64,000 bases of DNA from Gracilaria gracilis. Lineage: Eukaryota; Rhodophyta; Florideophyceae; Gracilariales; Gracilariaceae. The stretch is from the NCBI GenBank assembly GCA_030374805.1, contig JARGSG010000183.1, forward strand, positions 310,001 to 374,000, in the 5' to 3' direction. Below the pieces are notes generated by a model, which saw only the letters and a list, made by a program, of their open reading frames with translations, searched no databases and was not told the DNA's origin. The position numbers and the translations under genes were made by a program. Every line of letters begins with the position of its first letter. The first letter of the stretch is position 1. This document shows, in pieces, positions 20,235-30,419 of this stretch.

Positions 20235-20886
20235 ATGGATACTTTAATCGTCCTGCTGCTCGTAACGGCCATTATTACGCCTCATTTCAGGCGCTCTCGG
20301 GCAAAAAGGACAACAAGCTTTTCTATGTATTCAAGTGGATGCCAAAAATGCGTTAGAGCAGAATAACAGTTCTCGCACCTATTTGACAATGGCCGGAGTG
20401 ACCCTTTTAATGGCGCAATGTTCCCATTCTAAAAACTCAACGACTACTTACAATGCCGGTAAACTGTTTTTGGACCCTCTTCATGTCGAATGTGAGAATC
20501 GTTCGTTGATATCATTTGAAGGAGAGGGAAGAGTTGTCGCCACGCTTCGGGGAAATGAGAAAATATGCAATCGCTTTGGGTGCGTTTTCTACAGTGTTCG
20601 CAATCAGATTGTTGATACTTCTGCTTTGATTTTTGAAAGAGAAGTTGATCAGATTCGGGAACGAAATTTACCAGTGCTTTTCTTGCGGACCAAAGTGTTA
20701 TACGAATTTGATGGAATGGGAGAACAATTTGCCAAAACTATGTTGCTTGCGTTCATGGAAGGAGTTAATGATCAATTTGAAGTGCGTCGGCGAGTGTTCT
20801 TGGACTCTTCGATGACCAATTGTACTGGGGTAGCTACTGGGGTAGACTTTTGCAGTGTTTGCAAGAGAAGATGTGTGGACGACTGA
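20235..20886 (+). pseudogene. Secreted-protein copy 2, frameshifted in the signal peptide
   Basis: The start MDTLIVLLLVTAIITPH matches copy 1. Two bases (GT) of the copy-1 sequence CTCATGTTTCAGG are missing here (CTCATTTCAGG, about 20283), which throws the frame and ends it soon after. From about 20335 the original frame is open to the TGA at 20884-20886 and is about 90% identical to copy 1, but shorter at the C-terminus (CKRRCVDD). The promoter TATA box is kept. The long open remainder suggests recent damage. An assembly error or strain polymorphism is possible. Confidence 0.72.
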
Positions 20887-21468
20887 CCAAAAGAAAGAAG
20901 AAGAAAGATGTTTTTGATGATGAAAGGAGAAAATGATAAGTGGTACCGTTGATAGTATTTGATGGTTTTCAAAGATTACCACTAGAATGCATTCCTGCCT
21001 TGTTTAAAAAAGACCAGTTACCTGCTTCGTTGCTATGTCTGATGATGGTATAAGAGTACTTGAAAATGTTGAGAAAAGGGGTTTCCTTGAGTATGCTCTA
21101 CTGTGCCCACTCACTGGGTTACAACGAAGGTACATCAACCACATTTTGTACCAAAACACAAATGCGAGTGTGAATGATCACAGCCGAAGGTTGCATTTTC
21201 TGCCGGTTTACAACATTTGAAATGAGGCTCAGGGTATTGTAAAGGTGGGATCCCGGCACATCCACAGTGTGGATCAGTGCAATGTGGAAACTGATGTGCC
21301 GGGATTCGGTCTCGAAGTCGGGAACATCCACAGTGTGAGACTCACTGCGTAAGAGTGGTAGTATTCACAGATAAAACAGTGATATAAATGATCAAGGAGT
21401 AGCATTAAAGGTTCAAAACTCTTTGCCTTTGTTGGGAGAGAGGGCTGTATATGGCTAAATAATTTAGG

Positions 21469-21545
21469 ATTCTGTTGATCCTCAATATGATGTACCAGGA
21501 GACAATTATTGCCTACTGGTACATCATAATGAGGATCAACAGAAT
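21469..21545. repeat. Near-perfect inverted repeat, 30-bp arms, 17-nt loop
   Basis: The arms 21469-21498 (starts ATTCTGTTGATCCTCA) and 21516-21545 differ at one position. Unit 1 keeps only the right-arm sequence in diverged form (GCTACATCATAATAAGGATC, about 18531), so the left arm arose or was lost after duplication. Confidence 0.9.
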
Positions 21546-22258
21546 GAAATCTGAAAAGGAAAAAGAAGAGAATGCGTGTCACAGAAGCAGTTCTACTAGT
21601 GGCTCCAACCCACCAATCCTGTTTGTTTCTATCCCTACAATTTCTTTCTTTTCTGTGAGACCAACCGCGATAGACGTTGTCTATATCATCCCTTGACTTC
21701 TGCAAGGCATCCGAAGAGACCTTTCTGTCTCCCGTATCGATTGTGACCAAGTGTGAGAATGGTACACGAACCTGCTATGCACTCGGGGGTTTTGACTAGA
21801 TTTCGCAAGCTTGTCCATACCTTCACGATGAACTAAAAAGAGTTTTGACCAAAACTTTGGTGCTGTCGTAACTTGCGGCCAAAGACGCAGATACGGCATC
21901 AAGAAAGAGTGTCAGAGGGCTCTGTGCCTCTTCTCTGACCTCCTCTGGTCGCGACTGCCGCAATCAGGCACCTTTAATAGCAGCGCAGACTGCCAGTCTG
22001 GTACTACAATGAAGGTCTTCTCCATTCTAATTGAGCCACGGAGCGTGTTCGCATCCGTGCGCTTCGAATTAAACCTAATCTACGCCCTAACTTGTTACAG
22101 GTGCATATAAATGCTTGTAGAGCAAACCAGAAGAAAGGAAGAAGTGTTGAATATCAGAGAGCGAAAAGTGCAGAGTGTGGCCTCCGAGAACATTGGTAAG
22201 TTGTCGAGATCTAGAGAACTACGAGAAGTAGATATGATACAGTATACATATATATTAC

Positions 22259-22357
22259 CCTGTTGCACTAGAAGAAGTAACCGCAAATGATATATATCTA
22301 TCTATCTATCTATCTATTTGCGGTTACTTCTTCGGTTACTTCTTCTAGTGCAACAGG
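22259..22357. repeat. Inverted repeat around a (TATC)n microsatellite
   Basis: The left arm 22259-22288 (CCTGTTGCACTAGAAGAAGT...) and right arm 22316-22357 are complementary. The right arm contains an extra 12-bp tandem copy of CGGTTACTTCTT. The loop is the TCTA repeat. Unit 1 has only one arm here (TTTCTTCTGGTGCAACAG, about 18906). Confidence 0.88.
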
Positions 22358-22800
22358 TTAAAAGGTAGACCATCTGAGCCCCCATGACAAGAGACAGCAC
22401 TATAACTCCATTCAGGTGCAATCTGTGCGAGGATGGGGGATTGTGCAGAAATATTTCGCAGTAAGCATGTAATATTAAGCCACCGCTTATTTGATCCAAA
22501 CTGTTTCTTTCTGAGTAGGAAAGAAAGCAGCGGGGGTTCGATCTAACTTTACCAAGGTCAGATTTATACATCACTGTCATCGGTATGAGCTCAAGCGACA
22601 ACAGTAAGAAGGGCTAGAATATGAATTTCGCATCTGCGCTTTACACACATCTGTTACATCATGTAGTAAAAGAGCTGGCCTTTCATAATATTCAATTTAT
22701 ACGGCTAGATGTAATCGTACGTTTTTCAAACAAAGAGAAGTGGATAATGAAGTCTCCAGTCTTAAAGCCGAAGTTTGCGCTTGAAGCATAGCTCCATGAG

Positions 22801-23159
22801 GGCTAATGGCATTCTATTTCAGATTTCAATGTGACACTGTACTGAGCACGATTTTGGGCCCCTGCAGGAAGAAATGATACAGGGGGGAAGTCAACAACCC
22901 TTGGGGCTCTCTTGTCTTGTCCTTGTAGACCTCCTCGTTGTACGATCGAAGGTTTTCCCTTTCGTCCTGCGGGATATACCGGTTTTCTGCGATTCGCGCG
23001 GTATGTATAAGCCTTGTAGGCGCAAGACACGTAGACGACAAAAAAAAGAATATGACAAGAGTTGGCGTTTATATGCACAGTTGACACATTCGACAAAATG
23101 TGAGAACGGTTGCAGTCTTAGAACCGTCGCTTTGGGTTATGGTAAAGTGCGTAGTTGCG
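22801..23159. other. Short spacer, nothing recognised
   Basis: This separates unit 2 of the duplication from the end of the minus-strand secreted-protein gene. Only short overlapping ORFs are seen. Confidence 0.4.
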
Positions 23160-23816
23160 TCACAGGCTGATGGGGGTGCACGGGCGATTGTTGGGTAGAT
23201 TTGATGGGTAGAATGTACATGATGGGTAGCGGCCAGTTCCTGTGAAAATTCTTCGTCGAAGCTCTCCCGGATCTGTGACGGACTGACTGAAGGCCATTGC
23301 AGCCCGATAGGCAAACATGGGTAACAAGTTTCCAAAGCTGAAGTTGACGGTGGTGGCCAAGAAGGGCAATTTAGTCACTGATGATACCTGTTGTTCCGAG
23401 ACGGCGGCCGAGATATAGACGGTATTACCCTCCGCTTTTGAGAAGGCACAGAAGGATGACGCATACCGACTTGTACTCTGAATGCAGAAATGGGTGGCTC
23501 CTGCGGTGGGAAGCGTTTGTGGTGCAACAAACGAGTAGGAGTAGGCCACTTGCGAAGAGCAGGAGACGGTGTTCTCGGTGACGCTGTAGTTTCCAGTTCG
23601 GATGTAGGCGGTGGTGGCTTGCACTATGAGGCAGGAAAGGATGATGGAGTCCTCGCGGGGATCTGCGAGGGTGTGGTTTTGTTGAATATCAACAGTTTGA
23701 ATGGAGACGCAGGGCTGGTTGAGGGGAGAGGAGAATAGCGGCGGTGCGGTGTCGGCTGTACAGATTGAGATGAACAGAGCAAAGAGCAGGGAGAGAACAA
23801 GATGTGAACGATTCAT
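23160..23816 (-). CDS. Secreted protein, diverged relative of the duplicated family
   Basis: 218 residues from the first good ATG at 23816. The frame is open further upstream, but only with non-ATG codons. The signal peptide is MNRSHLVLSLLFALFISICT. The mature protein has Cys residues spaced as in copies 1 and 2, sequons (NHT, NYS), and the segments KLPFLATTVNFSFGN and SVTDPGELRRRIF. These align with PFLRTKVFYEFDG and GVNDPFELRQRMF of copy 1. It ends in a Pro/Asn-rich tail. No domain is known to me. The shared layout (signal peptide, Cys pairs, DP-ELRxR near the end) supports one family. The gene points toward the duplication. Confidence 0.72.
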   Translation of the reverse strand: MNRSHLVLSLLFALFISICTADTAPPLFSSPLNQPCVSIQTVDIQQNHTLADPREDSIILSCLIVQATTAYIRTGNYSVTENTVSCSSQVAYSYSFVAPQTLPTAGATHFCIQSTSRYASSFCAFSKAEGNTVYISAAVSEQQVSSVTKLPFLATTVNFSFGNLLPMFAYRAAMAFSQSVTDPGELRRRIFTGTGRYPSCTFYPSNLPNNRPCTPISL

Positions 23817-25435
23817 CGCGAAGGAAGATGTGGTTGTGGTTGGTTGCTTGGGCTTTGTTGTTGAAAAAACCGGACAGGTGGGAGACAAGCTGTGAGTCGT
23901 GAAAGTGGATGCAGAAGGGACTGAGGGTTTGGGTTTAAATGAGTGACAGCTGGTGGAGTTTGTTGTTGTATGTTGGGAGGATATTGCTGAGCGACTGCAT
24001 CGCGAACAGGGAGATGGGCGCAGATGTGCAAATTGAGCACGCTACTGTACTGGGGCGGACGGGTATGTAACGATGTCGACAGCAAGGCCTCACTGCGTGT
24101 GCTCGAGCTCATGGCGTGCGTGCGGCGCGGAGGTATCATATGCACATGGACATGATGTGGGAGAAATTGCTGGTTTAACTTATAGGTGCAGTTTACACAC
24201 TGGAGGGCTTGTAATTGTAGGGGAACACACCAAAGGAGAGCGGCGTTTGTGCCTTTCTGGTAAATAGACTGGGAGCGTCCAAGGTATGTGTCAGATACGG
24301 GTGTGAAGGTGACGGCTCTGCGAGCCGCTTCAGCACGGCATGATGGTGATGAGTTGGAGCGTTTTTACCGTGGTCTATAATCGACGCGCAGCACGCAGTG
24401 CTGCAGACAGTCGCTGCGAACAAGTTCAACGCGACGAGCAATGACGAGCACGAGCGCCCGACGGGCTGTCATGGCGCGCTCACGCGTTCCACGCGTACGA
24501 AATGGTGGCTTACATGCGGCGGCGCGTCGGAGCGCTGCGCTCGCACGCAAGTGCGTTGTTGCGCGCAGCGCTGTGAGGGCTAACGTGACGTAACGTAACG
24601 GTGCGTCGCTGCCGCGCTTGTTGCCCGCGCCCCGTTTCAGTACGCTCATCGTTCGGCGCGCTTACGTGCGCGCGCACTCCTTACAGAACGCCTTGGTTGT
24701 GGAGGCTCTCCTCCTCCGTGCTGACCGAGCGTTCGCGACGGCACCAAATTCGCAGTTGGTCATTCACAACTATCTAGTGTGTGAATTACAACTGCTCCGA
24801 GCATTGTTTCGCAGAACACCATTACCAAATGCTTCAACAAAACACACAGCTCAAACCCATTACGTTCTGGTATACCGTCCGCTGTTATGTGCTGTCAAGC
24901 AACAGCGAGCTAAGCTCGTAATGTACGTGGTCCACTTGAAGCTTCGAGTTCAGCCATACTGCAACGAGATGTCTTGCTGCGGTCCTTGCCCTTCGTCCCT
25001 ATGCTTTCTACCGTTGGTAAAAGCTACCCATAAAATAACTGATCCGCTATCCCGTCGTATCTATATAACTCTACCAGCGCCTTGAATATGAGCGCAACGT
25101 CTCACGTCCCGGTCACAGCCAAGTTCGCGATTCAACAGAATCTGAACTTCAGATCAACAGCAATAAAAATGCTACACGTATTCCACGCGTGAGACGTGCT
25201 CACGTCTTTCAAACTCGATTCGCACTCCGCACTGCGGACAATGCGTTTTGGCGCTTCTCGTTCGCTTTCGCACAACAGTATCAGTGTGTCGTTTTCGCGC
25301 CAAAAAACATCCAGCTGCCCCACGCTTCAGTTCCCCCCCACACACATCCGTGCCCGCACGTCTCTTTCCCTCTCGCACCTCTCCGTGCAAACCGTCTTCC
25401 ACGCGCGCCCGAAATCGCCCCCACAACCAGTCGTC
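23817..25435. other. Intergenic region upstream of the CAF-1 p60 gene
   Basis: No gene is supported. The ORF at 24618-25085 (155 codons) has an Ala/Leu/Arg-biased sequence without motifs and I do not call it. The region 24390-24620 is rich in GCGC. The two flanking genes are transcribed away from it, so it holds both promoters. Confidence 0.45.
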
Positions 25436-27724
25436 ATGCACGCGAAGGCAATCGAAATCGCATGGCATGAGCACTCATCCATCTGGTCGCTTCACCTCTC
25501 CTGTGCCAACCGTCTTGTCACAGCCGGCGGCGATAAGGTAGCGCGCGTATGGAGACTTCATACCGACCCGCTCACCTTCTTTAACAGCGCCAATAACATT
25601 GTGCAACCCTCGCCTGCTGCCACATCTCTGCCTTTGGTCGACTGGCTTTGTGATCTCAGGGCGCATACCACCACTGTCAATGTCGCGCGCTTTACGCAGG
25701 ATGGCTTCACCATTGCAACAGGCGCTGATCAGGGTGAAATCGTTCTTTGGAGATTGGAGAACCAGCACGCGAACGAACCGCTGGGTATGATGGATAACGG
25801 AAAAGAAAGATGGACCCGGTCTGCAACCCTTCGTGCGCACGTGCAGGATGTGCTCGACTTGGCATGGTCAAGGGATGGTACCAGACTTGTTTCGGCTAGC
25901 GTCGACAATGCAATCATGATATGGGATGTGAAGAATCCATCCAAATCCCCCGTTACACTCCGCAACCATGCTAACTTCGTTCAGGGAGTGGCCATCGATC
26001 CGTTCTCTCGTCTCATTGCCTCGTTGGGCAACGATCGTACAATGCGTGTTTTCACGTCTTCCAACGCAACTAACTGGTATCAGGTGGCCCATCTTTCGAA
26101 CGTACAAGATACCAAACTTTTTATGGACGATGCTCGTTTTAAGAACTGTTTCAGAAGATTGGGCTGGTCCCCCGACGGAAGCGTTGTCGCATGCCCTTCC
26201 GGAGTTCATCTTCCCGCCACCAAACGCCAATTCGCAGTTCACGTGTTTGCCAGAAATCAATGGCTGCAACCAGCTGCCCAATGTGGCGGCCTTACCAAAC
26301 CGGCTGTTGCAGTAAGGTTTAGCCCCATTCTTTACGAGCTTCGTTACTATCCGCAAGCCTCAACAGGAAACCAAACTGCCGCTTCAACGCATCCGTTCGC
26401 AAAGTTTACATACCGTATGATATTCGCCGTGCTCTGTGTGGACCGCGTTCTCTTCTATGACTCGCAAAACTTCCAGCGACCGTTTGCGAGTGTCAAAGGT
26501 CTTCATGTCGCTGAAAACACTGACTTGACGTGGAGCAGCGATGGCCAAACTGTGGCCGTTAGTTCTGCAGACGGATATGTTGGATTGGTATGCTTTACGG
26601 CAGAAGAACTGGGTCAGAAGCTGTCAGTGCAGAACACACCGCCATGGCTGCACAAGCACGAAGATATGAACCCCAGCACAGGATCTCCATCAAAACCAGC
26701 ACATCCGACGACCGTAACGATTGTTCGACCACTGCCGTCACGCGCTTCCGATAAGGCCTCCATGAAGATCGCCAGCGCGCCCAAAACCTCTGGTTCTCCC
26801 TTGAGGAGTTTGCCAGCTGTGGGTGTCCAGAGTACCGCGCATTCAAAATCATCAGAGTCAGTTGCTACTCTGCTTCAACCGCCTCGAGAACCAACCGCGA
26901 TTGCTACAAAGAGTAGTACCACTGCTCAGGGTTATCGAATTGGTCTAACAAACCCCGCTGACAATGCCCTACCCCGTGCGAAGAGTGCGGTTGATAGCTC
27001 TGTTCTTGACCTCACCCGCGCACTTGAACCAGAGCCTTCTCGTGAGCAAACGCCGAGTGAAAACGCGAATGAGAACCGAGAAGACCCAAGTGTCGAAGTC
27101 CAGCTTTCAACAAAGACTGCTCCTGAACCCGTTCAGCCCCCAACATCTTCTTCACCCACAATATCTGCACGAGATCCGGAACCGCGAGTACGTCAAAAGG
27201 CGATAGACCCATCAACCGAGGTCGAGATAAGCGCCACCAAAACTACGAACAAAATGCCCACACCGTCTTCACCTGGAGGTGTGCAAGAACAGACAAGTCC
27301 CCAAGCAGACACGGCAGAAGAGAAAACTGTTCGCACAATTGTTGTGGATAATACTGGCAAGGAGATAAGCGCAGATCCGGAGAGTCCTGTGAAGCATAAG
27401 GTTATCAACAGGAACAAATCTGCTCACCGTGGAACACCACCACACACATCTAAGCGGCGGTTAAAGACAAAACATGTGCAAACAACGCTTAGAGCATTCC
27501 AAACTCCAAACCCTATACCTGCTACATCAAAATTGAAGCTTGGTCCTGAGAGCACTGACCTCATAGGCCGTGTGCTTGCTCCAAAGCGGTCGCGGCCTGA
27601 GCAGCCACCCCAGAATTCCGGGTTAAGTTCAGCATCAGGTGCAAATCACAACTGGAGTAACGATGAAGAGGAGAAACGGAAACGTCAAAAGCCAAGTCCT
27701 ACAGAGATTATTGAGATATCGTAG
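25436..27724 (+). CDS. FAS2: Chromatin assembly factor 1 subunit p60 (CAC2/FAS2/CHAF1B)
   Basis: 762 residues from the ATG at 25436 (MHAKAIEIAWHEHSSIWSLH). The frame is open 80 codons upstream, but the family starts with this strand, so the internal ATG is preferred. A seven-bladed WD40 propeller fills about residues 1-400. Diagnostic segments are LVTAGGDKVARVWR, TIATGADQGEIVLW, RAHVQDVLDLAWSRDGTRLV, SVDNAIMIWDV, NFVQGVAIDPFSRLIASLGN and DRTMRVF. CAF-1 deposits newly made H3-H4 on replicated DNA in the nucleus, with p60 bridging to the ASF1 histone chaperone. The C-terminal half is disordered and ends in basic clusters. Residues 682-688 (QTTLRAF) resemble a degenerate PCNA-binding PIP box. 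No introns are seen. Confidence 0.92.
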   Translation: MHAKAIEIAWHEHSSIWSLHLSCANRLVTAGGDKVARVWRLHTDPLTFFNSANNIVQPSPAATSLPLVDWLCDLRAHTTTVNVARFTQDGFTIATGADQGEIVLWRLENQHANEPLGMMDNGKERWTRSATLRAHVQDVLDLAWSRDGTRLVSASVDNAIMIWDVKNPSKSPVTLRNHANFVQGVAIDPFSRLIASLGNDRTMRVFTSSNATNWYQVAHLSNVQDTKLFMDDARFKNCFRRLGWSPDGSVVACPSGVHLPATKRQFAVHVFARNQWLQPAAQCGGLTKPAVAVRFSPILYELRYYPQASTGNQTAASTHPFAKFTYRMIFAVLCVDRVLFYDSQNFQRPFASVKGLHVAENTDLTWSSDGQTVAVSSADGYVGLVCFTAEELGQKLSVQNTPPWLHKHEDMNPSTGSPSKPAHPTTVTIVRPLPSRASDKASMKIASAPKTSGSPLRSLPAVGVQSTAHSKSSESVATLLQPPREPTAIATKSSTTAQGYRIGLTNPADNALPRAKSAVDSSVLDLTRALEPEPSREQTPSENANENREDPSVEVQLSTKTAPEPVQPPTSSSPTISARDPEPRVRQKAIDPSTEVEISATKTTNKMPTPSSPGGVQEQTSPQADTAEEKTVRTIVVDNTGKEISADPESPVKHKVINRNKSAHRGTPPHTSKRRLKTKHVQTTLRAFQTPNPIPATSKLKLGPESTDLIGRVLAPKRSRPEQPPQNSGLSSASGANHNWSNDEEEKRKRQKPSPTEIIEIS

Positions 27725-27838
27725 AACAAACAGTAGAGGTTCTGCTTCTGGAATTTCTAGGCAAACCATGAGATGGCTATACTTCTCGCAGAAGTAGTAC
27801 TGTCTTCATCACTCTTGGTGATCACATAGGGGACACCA

Positions 27839-30013
27839 CTAACCGGGTACTAAAGAGTTCCCATGAAATGTTCTAGATCTTTTTGGAGTTGAGTTAGTTC
27901 TTGTCTGGTCACACTGCCGGGCGTCAAGCGGAACCGCCGTTGTTCGTACAAGGCCATTCAGTTCTGCTTCCTCTTGTTGCTGGCACAATCTCTTGGACAT
28001 CTGAGTTCGGAAACGAAGGAACTCTTTCTTCCTGAAGATGAAATCGAGATCGGAAACTTCAATACCAGCAATTGACATCATGTCGTTACAAACTTCTCGC
28101 TGTTGGCGCCTGGCAAAGCTGATAATAAATTCTTTGACAAAGGGCCGAAGTTCGGGTAACTTCAACAAGTCTTTGTTATCCACGCAGAGATTTCGTACGC
28201 TCCACCACGCGTCCGAGTCTTGGAGCTCAGCAAGAGCTTCCAGGAGATGGACAATTCCTGTGTACGACAGGGTCATGCTTCCGTGGTTGACAAACTCCTT
28301 TGCACAATCTATCGCACTGTGGGTGTCTCCCATCCTGACGTATGCAGCTAATAGTGAGTCGAGGATGTGCCCGGATGGGGGAAACTTATGCGCCCTCATT
28401 TGCTCATAAATATGTATTGCCGTCTTGGGTCCATCTGGTCTACATTCTCGACAATGGGCAAAGTTGTATATCATCTGATCAAAAGCATCCTCAATCTCCA
28501 TGCGAGATGATACGACGTTTCCGTTACCTGAATCTGACTTAGAGTTTCTCAGGTAAGCTTCGAATTGTTCTAACGCCCTTGACTTAATTCCCAAGTGGGC
28601 GTAAGCTCTTGCTAGTGAAAGACGCGAATAAGGAGAATGCCTTACCCCAGCTCTGGCCATGTGATCTTCCATCATTCTAAGCTCCTGTTGCCAGCGAGTT
28701 ACGGGTAACGCATATTTTCTCCTTGTGGATCTATAATCACCTGGAATCACACAAGCACTGAATATCAGGCCGTAGGTGACGGCAGTTGGAACAATGTCTG
28801 TTTCTGTCATGTCGGAAAGCAACGTGGTCACCATTTGCGGATCGTTACAATATCGCAGCTGACCTGCGAATAAGTTGTACGTGTGTACGGTAAGAGGAAT
28901 GCAAGCACTTCGCATTACATCCATCCACGCTTTTCCAGCAGCGAGTTTGTCGTTCAAGCGAGCGTCGCAGCGTAGAATTGCTCCAAGTGCCATAGAAAAC
29001 GCTTGTTCATCTAACTGGACGTGACGACGCCTGGCACGTTCAATGCGCTGTTGCGTCTCGTCGAGCGAAAGACCTGCATGCTGTAGGAGTTTGAAGTGCG
29101 CGCCTGTCAATGGCAAACTGCTCTCAAAGAGCGGTATATTCAGGGTTGTCAATATGTCATACGCAGAAAGACAAACTGCGGGTACAATCGATGAAGCGGC
29201 TGCAATGGCCTTGGTGGCAGAGGTGAGCAGCAACGCCATAGCTGACGGATTGTCAGTGTATGTGGACTTTGGTAGACCAGATTCCTTCTCACACAGGTTT
29301 GTTCTGACCCAACTCATGAGAACGTGTATAGCTCTAACTGCACCTTCACCACCGCATGCCACGAAGGCGGAGATAGCTGCCGACAACACAGCAGTGTCAG
29401 AGCGCATTGGTTCTTCATTCTGAGCAAGACTCCATTTCCGTTCCACAGCGTTAATATTAGGGACGGCCGCACGCAGCGATTGTTCCATCTCCACGGCTTG
29501 AATGGCGTAGCGGCGTGTGCGAGGAGGTGGAGCCTTTTTGTCAGAAGCATTTAAGCCCTCTTGTAGGAAAAATTGAGACGCCGATGATAGCGGTTGCTTT
29601 GTACGCACGGCTCGCAGTTTGCGGAGTTTAGTTAGTAGTGAACGATCGTTAGGAGCAGCTCGAGATATAGCGGAGACAAAACGACGGTCAACAGCCAATC
29701 CTATGGAGGGAAGAGCCTGTAGAAAGTGGAACGCAGCGTGAGCATTTCGTTCTCTGCACAAGGCGGAAACAACATTTGCGGCGGCTGCTTGAGAGGGTTT
29801 CGACATGCTGTTGAACACGGTACTGGCTGCGACCGAATCCGGCACCTGAGCACAGGCGCGGATCACAACCTCGTAGAGATTATCGGAACGTGCTTCGGGT
29901 GGCCGCTTGACGAAGTGGCGTATTGCGCCATCGAAGTCACCGGTGCGAAAGAGATGGATTATTTGCGATTCAGAGACAGATGTCAGACCGCGGAACCGGA
30001 CATTGCGCAGCAT
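27839..30013 (-). CDS. Pentatricopeptide-repeat (PPR-like) organellar protein
   Basis: 724 residues from the ATG at 30013; an earlier open start uses GTG. The N-terminus (MLRNVRFRGLTSVSESQ) is basic and Ser-rich, as in organelle targeting peptides. Helical-hairpin repeats run through the protein: NLYEVVIRACAQVPDSVAAS, AANVVSALCRERNAHAAFHF, a typical PPR unit in TVHTYNLFAGQLRYCNDPQM, TAVTYGLIFSACVIPGDYR, and AIHIYEQMRAHKFPPSGHIL followed by DSLLAAYVRMGDTHSAIDC. PPR proteins bind organellar RNA and control its processing. There is no DYW or SMR domain. The target organelle and RNA are unknown. It is convergent with the p60 gene (114 bp between stops). Confidence 0.82.
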   Translation of the reverse strand: MLRNVRFRGLTSVSESQIIHLFRTGDFDGAIRHFVKRPPEARSDNLYEVVIRACAQVPDSVAASTVFNSMSKPSQAAAANVVSALCRERNAHAAFHFLQALPSIGLAVDRRFVSAISRAAPNDRSLLTKLRKLRAVRTKQPLSSASQFFLQEGLNASDKKAPPPRTRRYAIQAVEMEQSLRAAVPNINAVERKWSLAQNEEPMRSDTAVLSAAISAFVACGGEGAVRAIHVLMSWVRTNLCEKESGLPKSTYTDNPSAMALLLTSATKAIAAASSIVPAVCLSAYDILTTLNIPLFESSLPLTGAHFKLLQHAGLSLDETQQRIERARRRHVQLDEQAFSMALGAILRCDARLNDKLAAGKAWMDVMRSACIPLTVHTYNLFAGQLRYCNDPQMVTTLLSDMTETDIVPTAVTYGLIFSACVIPGDYRSTRRKYALPVTRWQQELRMMEDHMARAGVRHSPYSRLSLARAYAHLGIKSRALEQFEAYLRNSKSDSGNGNVVSSRMEIEDAFDQMIYNFAHCRECRPDGPKTAIHIYEQMRAHKFPPSGHILDSLLAAYVRMGDTHSAIDCAKEFVNHGSMTLSYTGIVHLLEALAELQDSDAWWSVRNLCVDNKDLLKLPELRPFVKEFIISFARRQQREVCNDMMSIAGIEVSDLDFIFRKKEFLRFRTQMSKRLCQQQEEAELNGLVRTTAVPLDARQCDQTRTNSTPKRSRTFHGNSLVPG

Positions 30014-30419
30014 GTTTGGATATGTTGATCGAACGAGAAACACTGTGAGCGCTTAGCGGAAGCGTCATACAAAGTTACGCCGGCGCGAAGGCGTTGTGGA
30101 GAGGGTTGATCGGGGAGCATCGGCAGGGAGCATCGGCGGGGACAATGAACGAATGGCGAGGTTGAAAGTTTCAACTTGAACTGGAGTGTGTGCCTGTGCA
30201 TGCATTGCTGTGATCTGTGATTGGCTATTTGAGCACTCTGTGCTGGCACGCGGCATGGGCACTCTTCGCAACAAGGCGCGTCACCGCAGCGCTCATCCCA
30301 CTGGAACGAGACTTGGTACAAACTTTGTGGGAAGGTAGCGTTTCCAGATCAGCCCCTGGGAAGCTTAGGGCGGTGGAAGACGACGTTCGGTTGAGTTTGT
30401 TGAAAGTAATGTGTACGTC
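30014..30419. promoter_or_regulatory. Divergent promoter region between the PPR and HVA22 genes
   Basis: About 400 bp separate the two start codons, which point away from each other. I see no clear TATA box. The sequence contains a CATCGGCAGGGAGCATCGGC direct repeat near 30118-30140. Confidence 0.4.

Larger units (their letters stand above)
19620..22800. repeat. Tandem duplication, unit 2
   Basis: It is collinear with unit 1 but longer. It carries the frameshifted secreted-protein copy, additional inserted sequence at about 21030-21330 and 21840-22280, and two hairpins that unit 1 lacks. Confidence 0.8.
20887..22800. other. Intergenic part of unit 2 with hairpins and a (TATC)n tract
   Basis: I see no supported gene. 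Hairpins lie at 21250-21305 (13-bp perfect arms, ATCCCGGCACATC), 21469-21545 and 22259-22357. A (TCTA)n microsatellite is at about 22297-22317. Confidence 0.5.

Noticed and set aside
24618-25085. 155-codon ORF before the CAF-1 gene
   Set aside because: No motifs, no homology I recognise, and it ends near a promoter region. Probably chance.
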